Positions 43,493-53,417 of a DNA stretch of 64,000 bases are shown piece by piece. Position 1 is the stretch's first letter; the number at the start of each line of letters is the position of its first letter. The translations under genes and the position numbers were made by a program. Under the pieces are notes generated by a model, which was given only the letters and a program-made list of their open reading frames with translations, had not been told where the DNA came from and ran no database searches. Source of the stretch: Fodinibius roseus (GTDB taxonomy: Bacteria; Bacteroidota; Rhodothermia; Balneolales; Balneolaceae); the NCBI RefSeq assembly GCF_900129315.1, contig NZ_FQUS01000022.1, forward strand, positions 1 to 64,000, written 5' to 3'.

Positions 43493-43831
43493 ATGGCGTA
43501 CGTAGTTGCTGAACCATGCATTAATTGTAAATACACTCATTGCGCATCCGTTTGCCCGGTTGACGCATTTCGTGAGGGCCCCAACTTTTTGGTTATTGAT
43601 CCCTTTGAGTGCATCGATTGTGATGCCTGTGTACCGGAGTGTCCGGTAGAGGCGATCTATCCCGATGACGAAGTACCCCTGGAGTGGGAACATTACATAG
43701 ATTTGAACGACCGGCTTTCCGAGCAGTGGATCGATCACCATATCGATCAGACTACCGACCCGATGCCCGATGCGGACGAGTGGGCGGAAAAAGAGGACAA
43801 GGAAGAGCTGCTGGTGGAGTCGTGGAATTGA
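43493..43831 (+). CDS. fdxA: 7Fe ferredoxin (FdxA type, 3Fe-4S/4Fe-4S)
   Basis: 112 aa. AYVVAEPCINCKYTHCASVCPVDAF is the FdxA first-cluster motif and FECIDCDACVPECPVEAIY holds the second cluster; the C-terminal ~50 residues are acidic as in Azotobacter FdI. A low-potential electron carrier. Located 223 bp after the siroheme gene on the same strand; the absence of a cysJ flavoprotein makes it a reasonable electron donor for CysI. That link is inferred from position only. Confidence 0.93.
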   Translation: MAYVVAEPCINCKYTHCASVCPVDAFREGPNFLVIDPFECIDCDACVPECPVEAIYPDDEVPLEWEHYIDLNDRLSEQWIDHHIDQTTDPMPDADEWAEKEDKEELLVESWN

Positions 43832-43912
43832 TCGGCTCTGTCAGGCTTTTCGGATGCTGGATGACCTGGCTCAAATATCCAATCAATACAATATTAACCG
43901 TATATTGTTATC

Positions 43913-45310
43913 TCAGCGGTTAGGGGGATATTCAGCCTCTCCTTTATCAATTACAAGCACCCAGTCATTGCCGCGTATGGGATCCGCAGGGGGATCGAAA
44001 TGATGGGTTTTTTGAGCTTTAAATGGTTTCAAGCGTATGCTATTTCCCATCCGGGGATTATACCACCAGGCTTGTACAATATGGTTGTCAAATATCGAAA
44101 GGGTTATATCCAGACTTTGTCCGTGTGGAATATAAATGATTGCGAAGCTGTTGTCCCGGGCCCTCGCCGCGCGGGCTGGAGCAGAGCCCAGTAACGAATC
44201 TTTTTCGATAAGCTCCTGGTCGGGGATGAGTTTGGTAAATGACCTGGACGTAAAAAGCGTCCGCAGGTATTTCATCTGAAAAGCCCCGGGATAGTCCATT
44301 GCCTCATACCATGGAGTGCGAGCCGAAGATACCGGTTCACGGCCGGGCTCCCACATTTGCCAAATGTTATGGTTCCCGTAAGTATGTCCCAGGGCCCCGG
44401 CCAGCATGGACCAATAGGCCGCCTGACGTACATCAAAAGCGTGAAACCACCCATTTTCGGGATCCCAGGAAACGGGATGATCTTCATAACATGGCTCACC
44501 GTCCAGTGCAGGCTTTACCGGGGATTCCTGATAATTGGAAGACATCATTCTAAAATTTTTGTTGTCGACCTTTCCGTGTCCCGACTGGAACATATTGAAG
44601 TCCAGCCATTCGGCCTCATGAAACCATTGGCTTGAACTGCTCCCTCCCTGCGGGTGATACGTCATGAGATGACGACCTTCATCTCCCTGTCGAATGCCTT
44701 CGGCCATAGCGTGGATGATGTTATGGTGTTGCTCTGTTTCGGGATTACGGTCGCCTCCCATAATCCAGATGATCGGATCGTCTTTATACCGCCTGCCCAA
44801 AAAAGCGCCAAAATCCCGGGCGTTTGACGGGGTGAATATTTCAGGCCCTTCGCCCCATTTCCTGTTAAACTTATCGCCCCAGGTAGGAAGCATCCCGATA
44901 CGGAGTCCCAATTCTTCTGCCTTTTCAACGATAAAGTCGACATGTTCGAAATAGGCTTCGTTCGGTCGAGTGGGATCCTTGTCATCCAGGGGAAGATCTC
45001 CATAGGGATTGGGGATGGCGAGCCCGTTAAGCTCGGCTAATACAACTGCCTGGATGATGGTGAAGCCTTTTGCCGCCCTGTTTTCCAGGTACAGAGTGGC
45101 TTCTTCTCGGTCAAGACGGTGGAAAAGCTCCCATGCCGTGTCCCCCAGCCAAAAGAAAGGAGTATTATCTTCTTTGATTAAATACCGGTTGTTATCGCTG
45201 ACCTTCAGGGTTTGTGCCTGAGCGGGGAGGACCGGCTGAACGCACACGAGAATGAAAGCCGATAGAACAGAAACAACTTGTGATGGGCGTATTATACTGT
45301 CATGAGACAT
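43913..45310 (-). CDS. Secreted glycoside hydrolase, DUF4038/GH140-like (apiosidase-type)
   Basis: 465 aa with signal peptide (SVLSAFILVCVQPVLPAQAQ). DNNRYLIKEDNTPFFWLGDTAWELFHRLDREEATLYLENRAAKGFTIIQ is the typical DUF4038 opening of the (beta/alpha)8 barrel. WIMGGDRNPETEQHH holds a catalytic acidic residue candidate, and DGEPCYEDHPVS with YWSMLAGALGHTYGNHNIWQMW matches the remainder. A short C-terminal beta domain follows. GH140 enzymes release apiose from rhamnogalacturonan II; other DUF4038 members have unknown targets. Isolated between sulfur and leucine genes. Confidence 0.85.
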   Translation of the reverse strand: MSHDSIIRPSQVVSVLSAFILVCVQPVLPAQAQTLKVSDNNRYLIKEDNTPFFWLGDTAWELFHRLDREEATLYLENRAAKGFTIIQAVVLAELNGLAIPNPYGDLPLDDKDPTRPNEAYFEHVDFIVEKAEELGLRIGMLPTWGDKFNRKWGEGPEIFTPSNARDFGAFLGRRYKDDPIIWIMGGDRNPETEQHHNIIHAMAEGIRQGDEGRHLMTYHPQGGSSSSQWFHEAEWLDFNMFQSGHGKVDNKNFRMMSSNYQESPVKPALDGEPCYEDHPVSWDPENGWFHAFDVRQAAYWSMLAGALGHTYGNHNIWQMWEPGREPVSSARTPWYEAMDYPGAFQMKYLRTLFTSRSFTKLIPDQELIEKDSLLGSAPARAARARDNSFAIIYIPHGQSLDITLSIFDNHIVQAWWYNPRMGNSIRLKPFKAQKTHHFDPPADPIRGNDWVLVIDKGEAEYPPNR

Positions 45311-45654
45311 GATCTTTGTATAGATTCGAAATTTTAGTCATAATTATGATACAAAAAAGTAGCTGAATGGCGATACCATTTTAATGGTAATGTAATGAAA
45401 TAAATGTGTTATGAAGAGATCCGGGTCGCCCGGCTGTTTGAAAGGGCATAGGCGTACTCTTTACAAAGTTGGGAGCCCGCGGGAAGATATGCTGCGCTGA
45501 TTTATGGAAGAAGGGTAGTGCTGGAGCAGGGAAATTATAAATACATCTACCTCAAAACAGATATGCCGGGGCTTTGAAACCCGGCATATCGCATATTCGT
45601 TTTGGTTACTCCGGTTTCTTCCTTCGGGTCCCGGATGCCATACTGCCCAACTAC
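45311..45654. other. Intergenic region between leuB and the GH140-like gene
   Basis: 344 bp. It holds the presumed promoter of the GH140-like gene near 45311-45400 and the terminator of the leu operon (45560-45590); nothing else recognised. Confidence 0.55.
45560..45590 (-). terminator. Terminator-like hairpin downstream of leuB
   Basis: Perfect 11-bp inverted repeat GATATGCCGGG (45560-45570) / CCCGGCATATC (45580-45590) with a 9-nt loop. Read on the minus strand it is followed by CTGTTTTG. Likely end of the long ilv-leu operon. Confidence 0.7.
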
Positions 45655-46764
45655 CTACAGCAGCGTACCCGGCTGTAGATTGGGATTGAGGTGCTTCAGG
45701 ACCGCACTGCCCATCTCCGTGGTATCCACCACATATTCCCTGGAGGGATCGGTCGAGATATCGCCCGTTCGGAACCCGTCTTTCAGGGTGGTCTCAATGG
45801 CTTCTTCAATCTCCCGGGCGGCCTCGGGCATATCCAGCGAATACCGGCACATAAGCGCCACGGATGCGATGGTTGCCAGGGGATTGGCTTTGTTTTCCCC
45901 GGCTATGTCGGGCGCCGAACCGTGCACGGGCTCGTACATGGCATGCTTTTCACCAAGGCTGGCAGAGGGAAGCATGCCGATGGAACCGGTGATCATGGAG
46001 GCTTCGTCACTCAAAATATCGCCGAACATGTTGCCGGTCACGATCACGTCAAACTGGCTGGGATACCGCACCAGCTGCATGGCGCAGTTGTCGACCAGCA
46101 TGTGCTCGAGGGTTACCTCCGGCCATTGCTTGGCCGACTCCGTCACGGTGCGCCGCCACAGCCGCGAGGAATCGAGAACATTCGCCTTATCCACAGAAGT
46201 GACTTTGCGATTGCGGACGGCAGCGGTCTCAAAAGCGGTATGAACGATGCGCTTGACTTCTTCAGTGGTATAGATCAGGGTGTCTACGCCGCGCTCGCCG
46301 GTGTCGGTTTTTTCGATCAGACGGGGCCGTCCGAAATAGATGCCGCCGGTCAGTTCACGGACAATCATGATGTCCACATCCCGGATGATCTCCTCTTTCA
46401 GGGGGGAGGCGTGAATCAGCGATTCGTAGGTTTTAATGGGACGAAGGTTGGCGTATAGGCCCAGTTCCTTGCGCAGCCCCAGCAGCGCTGCTTCGGGACG
46501 CTTGTCCTTGGGCTGGTCATCCCACTGGGATCCGCCTACGGCGCCCAGCAGGACCGCATCGGCCTTTTTACAGGCCTCCAGTGTTTCCCGGGTAAGGGGA
46601 CGTCCGAAGCGATCAATGCTGGCTCCGCCCACCTCATGGTTTTCCGTTTTTAATGTATAATCGTGACGCTCACAGACGGCCTGCAGAATTTTGACGGCTA
46701 CTGAGGTCACTTCCGGTCCGATACCGTCGCCGGATAGTACAGCAATTTCTTTGGTTATTGACAT
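45655..46764 (-). CDS. leuB: 3-isopropylmalate dehydrogenase
   Basis: 369 aa. Oxidative decarboxylation of 3-isopropylmalate in leucine synthesis. KEIAVLSGDGIGPEVTSVAV N-terminus, LLGAVGGSQWDD, LRKELGLYANLRPIK, VRELTGGIYFGRPR, substrate/Mg site DNCAMQLVRYPSQFDVIVTGNMFGDILSDEASMITGSIGMLPSASLG. Last gene of the operon, overlapping leuD by 10 bp. Confidence 0.97.
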   Translation of the reverse strand: MSITKEIAVLSGDGIGPEVTSVAVKILQAVCERHDYTLKTENHEVGGASIDRFGRPLTRETLEACKKADAVLLGAVGGSQWDDQPKDKRPEAALLGLRKELGLYANLRPIKTYESLIHASPLKEEIIRDVDIMIVRELTGGIYFGRPRLIEKTDTGERGVDTLIYTTEEVKRIVHTAFETAAVRNRKVTSVDKANVLDSSRLWRRTVTESAKQWPEVTLEHMLVDNCAMQLVRYPSQFDVIVTGNMFGDILSDEASMITGSIGMLPSASLGEKHAMYEPVHGSAPDIAGENKANPLATIASVALMCRYSLDMPEAAREIEEAIETTLKDGFRTGDISTDPSREYVVDTTEMGSAVLKHLNPNLQPGTLL

Positions 46765-47330
46765 GGAATCATCCCCTCTTTTCGTGCAAATTCAAAAATC
46801 CCGCCGGCATTTACAATATCCGCCACGCTGCCGAGGGGACGAATATCATAGGTTTCGTTTTGTGTTACGTTTTTGACCACTCGCTCCTGGGGATGTATTT
46901 CCAGCTTGTCGCCGGTGTGAACTTCTTTGCTCAGGTCTTCCAGGCTCTCATAGGGAATGACAAAGCCGCCGTCTACCGAGTTGCGGTAAAAAATCCGTGC
47001 GAAGGTGGGAGCGATGATCGCCTGCACGCCGGCGATATCCAGGGAGGCCGGGGCATGCTCGCGAGACGACCCACACCCGAAATTAGGTCCCCCCACAATA
47101 ATATTAAACTCACTTTCAAACCGGTCTTCCTCAACCAGCGGGATGTTCCCCTGGGGGAGCCCCGATTCGGCATCCGGCACGCCGGACAAGGCATAACGGC
47201 CATAAAATTTTCGCTCTTCCGGGTCGTCTAAACTGTACACGAGGTGTTCGGCAGGAATAATCTGGTCGGTGTCGATATTTTTACCGAGCACAAACGCTTT
47301 TCCTGAAATAATTTGCTGCTGATTAGCCAT
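46755..47330 (-). CDS. leuD: 3-isopropylmalate dehydratase small subunit
   Basis: 191 aa. Swivelling domain of isopropylmalate isomerase. GKNIDTDQIIPAEHL and GGPNFGCGSSREHAPASL are the signature substrate-binding segments; FARIFYRNSVDGGFVI follows. Encoded directly after leuC and overlapping leuB. Forms the heterodimer with LeuC, which carries the iron-sulfur cluster. Confidence 0.96.
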   Translation of the reverse strand: MANQQQIISGKAFVLGKNIDTDQIIPAEHLVYSLDDPEERKFYGRYALSGVPDAESGLPQGNIPLVEEDRFESEFNIIVGGPNFGCGSSREHAPASLDIAGVQAIIAPTFARIFYRNSVDGGFVIPYESLEDLSKEVHTGDKLEIHPQERVVKNVTQNETYDIRPLGSVADIVNAGGIFEFARKEGMIPCQ

Positions 47331-47368
47331 AATAAATTATGAAGAAATAATATTGATTGTGATTCGAT

Positions 47369-48682
47369 CTATATAACGGTTTGCTGTATAAAGACACGCG
47401 GGTCGGTAATCTTCCCGGTTACGGCCGATGCCGCCACGGTATACGGGGAAGCCAGGTAAACCTGTGATTCTTTAGAGCCCATGCGTCCCGGATAGTTACG
47501 GTTGGTCGTAGAGATACAAACTTCCTGGTTGTTGAGCCGGCCGAACGTATCGGAGGGTCCGCCCAGGCAGGCTGCACAGGACGCCTGTCCGATTTTACAG
47601 CCCGCTTCTCTGAAGATATCGATCAGCGGCTTCCCGTTCAGGGTATGTGTTTCAAGTCCCTCTGCAATTTCAGTCGTGGCGGGTACGATATAGGTATCGA
47701 GCTTAAGGTCGTTGCCGGCAATAATCTCAGCCGCCGCTTCGAAGTCAGACAATTTCCCACCTGTGCAGGAGCCGATATAGGCGCGATCGAGCTTAGTGCC
47801 TTCCAGCTCCAGGGCTGTGGCTTTATTATCCGGGCTGTGGGGCTTTGCAACCATCGGTACCATGTCTTCGAGATTGTACCGATATTTGCTGTGGTAGGTG
47901 GCATCCGGGTCGCTGTAGACGGGTTCAAAATCCTTGTCGGTGCGCTGTCGGACATACGCTTCCGTTTTGGCATCCGGTTCGACGACTCCGTTTTTGCCGC
48001 CCGCTTCAATAACCATATTGGTGAGGGTCATCCGGTCTTCCATCGACATGACGCTGATCCCGGGACCGCCAAACTCCATGGTGCGGTAGGTAGCGCCGTC
48101 GACGCCGATATCACCGATAATTTTCAGAATAATATCTTTTGCCATGATATAGGGGGGCATGGATGTGCCTTCAAACTCAAAACGCATGGTTTCGGGCACT
48201 TTGACCCAAAGCTGCCCGGTTCCCATGATGAAAGCGGCATCCGTATTACCGATACCGGTGGCAAATTGTCCGAATGCTCCGGCCGTACAGGTGTGCGAAT
48301 CCGTACCAAAAAGCACTTCGCCCGGCCGCGTAAATCCTTCTTCCGGGAGAGCGATGTGGCAAACACCCTTGTAATCCTCAGATCCGACATCATAAAAATA
48401 GGGGAGGTCCTGGTCCGCGGCAAAAGCCCGGAGGATATCCACATTGCGGTTGGCGTATTTATCTTTGGTAAAGATGTAGTGGTCCGGAATGATGACAAGT
48501 TTCTCTTTATCCCATACGCGGGCGTCTTCGCCAAACTGATTTTTAAAAATGCCGATTGACGGGGGACCGCAAACATCATGGGTCATCAGTACATCTACGT
48601 CCACCCAGACACTTTCGCCGGGCTCCACGGAGGAAGCACCACTGTGGTTTGCTAATATTTTTTCTGTGAGGGTCATTCCCAT
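47369..48682 (-). CDS. leuC: 3-isopropylmalate dehydratase large subunit
   Basis: 437 aa, the shorter LeuC/homoaconitase-like form. Aconitase fold; the [4Fe-4S] ligands come from GSCTGGKLSDFEAA and QASCAACLGGPSDTFG; VWVDVDVLMTHDVCGPPSIGIF and GTDSHTCTAGAFGQFATGIGNTDAAFIMGTG are active-site segments. Isomerises 2- to 3-isopropylmalate together with LeuD; may also process citramalate from CimA to beta-methylmalate, as in known citramalate pathways. Start MGM; the ATG two codons later is also possible. Confidence 0.95.
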   Translation of the reverse strand: MGMTLTEKILANHSGASSVEPGESVWVDVDVLMTHDVCGPPSIGIFKNQFGEDARVWDKEKLVIIPDHYIFTKDKYANRNVDILRAFAADQDLPYFYDVGSEDYKGVCHIALPEEGFTRPGEVLFGTDSHTCTAGAFGQFATGIGNTDAAFIMGTGQLWVKVPETMRFEFEGTSMPPYIMAKDIILKIIGDIGVDGATYRTMEFGGPGISVMSMEDRMTLTNMVIEAGGKNGVVEPDAKTEAYVRQRTDKDFEPVYSDPDATYHSKYRYNLEDMVPMVAKPHSPDNKATALELEGTKLDRAYIGSCTGGKLSDFEAAAEIIAGNDLKLDTYIVPATTEIAEGLETHTLNGKPLIDIFREAGCKIGQASCAACLGGPSDTFGRLNNQEVCISTTNRNYPGRMGSKESQVYLASPYTVAASAVTGKITDPRVFIQQTVI

Positions 48683-48724
48683 AATTCTGATCTTTTAAGA
48701 GTATTTGAAATTAATAAGTGAAAG

Positions 48725-49915
48725 TTAGCTGGTCACCGTCGTATCTCCCGAAACCTTTTGTTGCGGCAGCGTTTCACTGACCAGCGCAAGCAATTCCTGT
48801 TCGTTAACGATTTTTTTCTCATCGGCAAGATTGGTGAACTTCACATAGACCTGGTTCAACTCATCCTTGCCGAGAGAATACCCCAGCTTCTGGAGCTTTT
48901 TGTTGAGTGCAAAGCGCCCCGAGTGTTTACCGAGCACAATTTTGTTGCCGGTCAGGCCCACAGATTCCGGGGTCATAATTTCATAGGTCATCGGGTTGTT
49001 CAAGACGCCGTGCTGGTGAATGCCGGCTTCATGTGCGAAGGCATTCTCACCGACGATGGCCTTGTTCAGCTGAACCTCGTTGCCGGTGATCTCCGTGAGG
49101 AGCCTGCTGGTTGGCATCAGCTGATCCGTTGCGATATTCGTATATTTGCCAATGTTGTTTTTCCGGGTTGTGATGGCCATAACAATTTCTTCGAGCGAAG
49201 CGTTGCCTGCCCGTTCCCCGATGCCGTTGATGGTACATTCAATCTGTTGTGCGCCATTCCGTACCGCCATCAGCGAATTGGCAACGGCCACTCCCAGGTC
49301 GTTGTGGCAGTGTACACTCAGGGTGGCCTGTTCTATGTTGGGCACGTTTTCACGGATGCTTCGGATCAGCTCTCCGAATTCCCAGGGCAGGGCATAGCCC
49401 ACCGTATCGGGCACGTTGATAACCTTGGCCCCCGCATCAATTACGGCCGTAAAAACCTCGAACAGGAATTCAGGATCACTGCGGGAGGCATCCTCAGCCG
49501 AAAATTCCACTTCGTCACAGAATTTACCGGCATATTCCACGGCCGAAACCGCAGATTCCAGGACCTGCTCCCTGTTTTTCTTAAGCTTATACTCCATATG
49601 AATATCCGAAGTAGCAATAAACGTATGGATCCGCGGTTTTGCAGCGGGTTCAACGGCTTCAGCGGCCCGGTCGATATCCTTGGTGGTCGTCCGGCAAAGC
49701 GCAGCTACAGTACTTTCTTTGATCTGCTGGCTTATTTTTCGAACCGTTCTGAAGTCTCCTTCCGATGCAATGGGAAAACCGGCTTCGATAACATCCGCCT
49801 TTAGACGTTCAAGCTGGAGGGCAAGCCGCAGTTTTTCATCCTGGTTCATGCTAAATCCCGGAGACTGTTCTCCATCTCGAAGTGTCGTATCGAAAATTTT
49901 GATTTGGTTTTCCAT
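48725..49915 (-). CDS. leuA: 2-isopropylmalate synthase
   Basis: 396 aa from the ATG at 49915 ([23 protein letters not shown]). HMGL-like TIM barrel condensing acetyl-CoA and 2-oxoisovalerate. LRDGEQSPG and [20 protein letters not shown] (metal-binding HxH) are the two family signatures; [16 protein letters not shown] and GIHQHGV follow. At this length there is no complete C-terminal LeuA regulatory domain, so leucine feedback through that domain is doubtful. Located between cimA and leuC. Confidence 0.93.
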   Translation of the reverse strand: MENQIKIFDTTLRDGEQSPGFSMNQDEKLRLALQLERLKADVIEAGFPIASEGDFRTVRKISQQIKESTVAALCRTTTKDIDRAAEAVEPAAKPRIHTFIATSDIHMEYKLKKNREQVLESAVSAVEYAGKFCDEVEFSAEDASRSDPEFLFEVFTAVIDAGAKVINVPDTVGYALPWEFGELIRSIRENVPNIEQATLSVHCHNDLGVAVANSLMAVRNGAQQIECTINGIGERAGNASLEEIVMAITTRKNNIGKYTNIATDQLMPTSRLLTEITGNEVQLNKAIVGENAFAHEAGIHQHGVLNNPMTYEIMTPESVGLTGNKIVLGKHSGRFALNKKLQKLGYSLGKDELNQVYVKFTNLADEKKIVNEQELLALVSETLPQQKVSGDTTVTS

Positions 49916-50070
49916 AGTGGTGGAATTAAAGATATTGAAAGTTAAATTCTCACAATAGTGCAAGGTTGCAGGCGATGTAAAGCTGATAATCGTTTTGCAG
50001 TTATAGCATAGCAGGGTAAAATGTCTCGTGCTGTCCGTAGGGTATTCATATTCTTATTACCAATCATGAA

Positions 50071-51663
50071 TTAAATGACTTCTTTTTGTTGTATGCTCTT
50101 CTGTTTTTGCGCAAGGTAATAGCCAAAGCTGTCCGTAAGAGCCTGCCAGCTGGCATCAATGATGTTGTGAGAAACGCCCACCGTGCCCCAGCTTTTCCCG
50201 TGTTCGGCGGAGTCGATAAGCACGCGTACATCCGCGCCGGTACCGTCTTTTTCATTCAGCACGCGCACTTTGTAGTCGTTCAGATGCATATTGCTTATTT
50301 CCGGATAAAATTTGTGCAGGGCCTTACGGAGTGCTTTATCAAGGGCGTGGACCGGTCCGTTGCCCTCGGCCGCGCAGTGCTCCGCCTGGTCATTGACTTT
50401 GATCCGCAGGGTCGCTTCTGTGCGCGAGCTGCCGGAAACGTTTTTTTCCACGATAATGCGAAATCCCTCCAATTTGAAGAACTCTTCCCATACGCCCGTC
50501 ATACGTTTGACCAGCAGCTCGAATGAAGCTTCAGCCGCTTCAAACTGATAGCCTTTATTTTCCAGCTCTTTAAGCTTTTGCACGATTTCAGATACGTTAT
50601 CACCGTACTTGTCCAGCTTGATCCCCAGCTGTTCGGCTTTATAGCTGATGTTGCTTCGGCCGGACAGGTCCGATACCAGTACCCGCCGGCTATTGCCTAC
50701 CCGGCTGGGAGGGACGTGCTCGTAGGTATCTTCATTCTTCATGACCGCACTGACGTGGATACCGCCTTTGTGAGCAAAGGCACTGCGCCCCACATACGGC
50801 TGACGAATATCAGGATTCAGATTGGCCAGCTCGCTGACAAAACGCGAAAGGGCTGTCAATTCTTCCAGCTTTTCATCAGGGATACATTCATAATCTTGTT
50901 TGAGCTGAAGGTTCGGAATCAGCGAGCAGAGATTGGTATTGCCACACCGTTCGCCATAGCCATTAACGGTACCCTGCACATGGGTGCACCCGCTTCGCAC
51001 GGCGGCCATGGCATTGGCCACCCCCAACTCACAGTCGTTGTGGGCGTGAATACCCACGGGGATGTCAACCCGTTTGTGTACTTCAGCAACAATTTCGGAT
51101 ATCTCGTGCGGGAGGGTGCCCCCGTTGGTATCGCATAAAACAACCGTGTCGGCACCGGCCTCTTCCGCCGCCTTGAGCGTAGAGAGCGCATACTCGGGAT
51201 CCGACTTGTAGCCGTCGAAGAAATGTTCGGCATCGTAGATGACTTCCTTGCCGTGTTGTTTGAGGAAGCCAACGGAATCACGAATGATTTCAAGATTCTG
51301 TCCCGCCGTAATTTGCAGTGCTTTTTCGACATGCAGCAACCAGCTCTTGCCAAAAATGCAGACGACGGAGGTGCCTGCTTCTACCAGCAACCGGAGGTTT
51401 CGATCCTCCTCCGGGGACGCCCCCGCGCGGCAGGTACTGCCAAAAGCTACAATCCTGGCATGTTCAAACGAGGCATCGGCCGCCAGTTCAAAAAATTCCA
51501 TATCACGGGGATTGGAGCCCGGCCACCCGCCTTCGATATAATTAATGCCGAAGGCATCCAGCTGTCGGGCGATCCGCAGCTTGTCTTCTGCAGAAAAAGC
51601 CACTTTTTCGCCCTGGGTTCCGTCCCGGAGCGTGGTATCAAATATGTCAATTGATCTGTTCAT
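50071..51663 (-). CDS. cimA: (R)-citramalate synthase
   Basis: 530 aa. Condenses pyruvate and acetyl-CoA to citramalate, giving a threonine-independent route to 2-oxobutyrate and isoleucine. [29 protein letters not shown] (the TQGE variant separates CimA from LeuA), [51 protein letters not shown] and [10 protein letters not shown]. The C-terminal ~130 residues form the LeuA-type allosteric domain, probably the isoleucine site. Its ATG overlaps the last base of ilvC. Confidence 0.94.
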   Translation of the reverse strand: MNRSIDIFDTTLRDGTQGEKVAFSAEDKLRIARQLDAFGINYIEGGWPGSNPRDMEFFELAADASFEHARIVAFGSTCRAGASPEEDRNLRLLVEAGTSVVCIFGKSWLLHVEKALQITAGQNLEIIRDSVGFLKQHGKEVIYDAEHFFDGYKSDPEYALSTLKAAEEAGADTVVLCDTNGGTLPHEISEIVAEVHKRVDIPVGIHAHNDCELGVANAMAAVRSGCTHVQGTVNGYGERCGNTNLCSLIPNLQLKQDYECIPDEKLEELTALSRFVSELANLNPDIRQPYVGRSAFAHKGGIHVSAVMKNEDTYEHVPPSRVGNSRRVLVSDLSGRSNISYKAEQLGIKLDKYGDNVSEIVQKLKELENKGYQFEAAEASFELLVKRMTGVWEEFFKLEGFRIIVEKNVSGSSRTEATLRIKVNDQAEHCAAEGNGPVHALDKALRKALHKFYPEISNMHLNDYKVRVLNEKDGTGADVRVLIDSAEHGKSWGTVGVSHNIIDASWQALTDSFGYYLAQKQKSIQQKEVI

Positions 51664-52691
51664 TATTCAGCTGCTGTTTCTACAACTTCTTCATCGTCTT
51701 CATCGATCCAGTCCATCATAGAGCGGAGTTCCCTGCCTACGGTTTCAATTTTATGTTTGCTCAGATCACTGCGCAGCGATTTAAGCCTGGGAAGCCCGTC
51801 TTTGTTCTCCTGGATCCATTCATCGGCAAAGGTGTGGTCCTGCACCTCTTTGAGAATTGCTTTCATCCGCTCTTTTGTGGAGGAATCGACCACCCTGGTC
51901 CCCCGGGTAAGTCCCCCGTACTCGGCTGTATCGCTGACCGAATAGTACATCCGTTCAATACCGCCCTCATACATCAGATCCACAATCAGTTTCAGCTCGT
52001 GGAGGCACTCGAAGTAGGCGATTTCGGGCTGGTAACCGGCTTCTACAAGGACTTCAAATCCCTGTTTGACCAGTTCCGAGGCGCCGCCGCAGAGCACCGC
52101 CTGTTCCCCGAAAAGGTCGGTCTCGGTTTCTTCTTCAAAGGTCGTTTCAAGTACCCCGGCCCGGGTTCCTCCGAGGGCCTTGGTATAGGCCAGGGCGGTT
52201 TCCCGGGCTGTTCCTGTGTAATCCTGTTCGATAGCAATCAGGCAGGGTACGCCGGATCCTTTTTTATACACGCGGCGTACCAGGTGCCCAGGGCTTTTGG
52301 GGGCAACCATAAACACGTCCACATCCGGATCGGGCTCTATCTGTCCGAAGTGAATGTTAAAGCCATGGGCAAAGGCCAGTACGTTGCCTTCTGTTAAATT
52401 CGGTTGAATTTCCTTTTTATAGACATCAGCCTGGTGTTGATCGGGAATTAAAATCATGACGATATCACCGGCTTCCGCCGCTTCCGCCGTTGGCAATACG
52501 TTGAGGCCGGCTTTCCGGGCATCTTCCCGCGAGGAGCTGTCTTCCCGAAGTCCCACGACGACATCGATGCCGCTTTCTTTGAGATTCAGAGCATGAGCGT
52601 GTCCCTGACTTCCATACCCAATGATGGCAACCGTTTTATCGCTTAGATAGTTAAGATCGGCATCGTCGTTGTAATACGTTTTAGCTTTCAT
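51663..52691 (-). CDS. ilvC: Ketol-acid reductoisomerase (NADP+)
   Basis: 342 aa, class I length. [31 protein letters not shown] is the NADPH-binding Rossmann motif; [47 protein letters not shown] and [17 protein letters not shown] carry the metal-binding Asp/Glu. Converts acetolactate and acetohydroxybutyrate to dihydroxy acids, the substrates of IlvD. Overlaps cimA by one base; preceded by a dispersed repeat between ilvN and ilvC. Confidence 0.97.
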   Translation of the reverse strand: MKAKTYYNDDADLNYLSDKTVAIIGYGSQGHAHALNLKESGIDVVVGLREDSSSREDARKAGLNVLPTAEAAEAGDIVMILIPDQHQADVYKKEIQPNLTEGNVLAFAHGFNIHFGQIEPDPDVDVFMVAPKSPGHLVRRVYKKGSGVPCLIAIEQDYTGTARETALAYTKALGGTRAGVLETTFEEETETDLFGEQAVLCGGASELVKQGFEVLVEAGYQPEIAYFECLHELKLIVDLMYEGGIERMYYSVSDTAEYGGLTRGTRVVDSSTKERMKAILKEVQDHTFADEWIQENKDGLPRLKSLRSDLSKHKIETVGRELRSMMDWIDEDDEEVVETAAE

Positions 52692-52748
52692 GTCTACTTC
52701 TTCGTTTAATGATTTATGAGTTATTTCTTATTTATGAGATTTTTATAC

Positions 52749-52889
52749 GAGAGCTCTACAAAACCATTCTTTCGGCCACCCTTTGCATTTTCGCGAATTC
52801 AACATCCTGACATATATTTAATATGTTCTGGTTTTGAATTCGCTCAGGCTTTTGGACTGATCAAAGGTCCTGGTTTTCAAACTCCTCTA
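52749..52889 (-). repeat. Dispersed intergenic repeat, copy 5 (inverted, inside ilv operon)
   Basis: About 141 bp between ilvN and ilvC. Same order of blocks as copy 4: GAGAGCTCTACAAAACCATTC, TTCAACATCCTGACATATA, TGAATTCGCTCAGGCTTT, TGATCAAAGG and CCTGGTTTTCAAA. Its right edge includes the ilvN stop codon (52887-52889). Transcribed within the operon, so its inverted terminal sequences could form an mRNA hairpin affecting ilvN/ilvC stoichiometry (inference). Confidence 0.82.
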
Positions 52890-53414
52890 TACATTTCCGT
52901 CAAATTCTCTTTTGAGCGCAACACTCCCGGTCCGCGCCACTTCGTCCACTCCGAAAGGATAGAGCATGCCGATAAAGGCATTGACTTTATCACGGTTGCC
53001 GGTAACTTCAATCGTCAGTTTCTCCGGGCTGATATCAATGACTTTTGCCCGGAAAACCTGGGCTATCTGCATGATTTCCGACCGGCTGGATCGGGTGGCG
53101 GTCACTTTGATCAGGGCCAGTTCCCGATCCACGAAGCTGTCGTAGGTCAGGTCGTTGACTTTTACCACGTCAATAATCTTATTGAGCTGTTTGGTAATCT
53201 GCTCAATAATCTGTACATCGCCATGCGTGGTGATGGTGATACGAGCCAGGTCTGATTTTTTGCCCGAGCCAAAGCTGATGCTGTCAATTTCAAAGCCTTT
53301 GCCGCTGAAAATGCCGATTATGCGGGAAAGAGCATTTAAATTATAGCTTACCAGTACCGAAAGCGTGTGTTTTTCAACTGTTTTTTCCTTCGTCACATTG
53401 TTTGTCTGTTTCAT
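52887..53414 (-). CDS. ilvN: Acetolactate synthase small (regulatory) subunit
   Basis: 175 aa. HTLSVLVSYNLNALSRIIGIFSGKGFEIDSISFG is the N-terminal ACT domain, containing the valine-binding Asn region; the C-terminal IlvH-type domain follows (VKVNDLTYDSFVDRELALIKV...). It activates and confers feedback inhibition on IlvB. Starts three bases after ilvB ends. Terminates at the edge of the dispersed repeat. Confidence 0.95.
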   Translation of the reverse strand: MKQTNNVTKEKTVEKHTLSVLVSYNLNALSRIIGIFSGKGFEIDSISFGSGKKSDLARITITTHGDVQIIEQITKQLNKIIDVVKVNDLTYDSFVDRELALIKVTATRSSRSEIMQIAQVFRAKVIDISPEKLTIEVTGNRDKVNAFIGMLYPFGVDEVARTGSVALKREFDGNV

Positions 53415-53417
53415 TAT

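Noticed and set aside
45316-45324. Half-site TTGTATAGA just upstream of the GH140-like gene, identical to half of the glpK operator
   Set aside because: No second half follows, and an exact 9-mer match is expected by chance about once in two windows of this size on both strands.
47645-48559. Long open frame on the plus strand antisense to leuC, and similar ones opposite leuA, rel, ilvB and others
   Set aside because: They are shadow frames of well-supported genes, without family motifs or start signals of their own.
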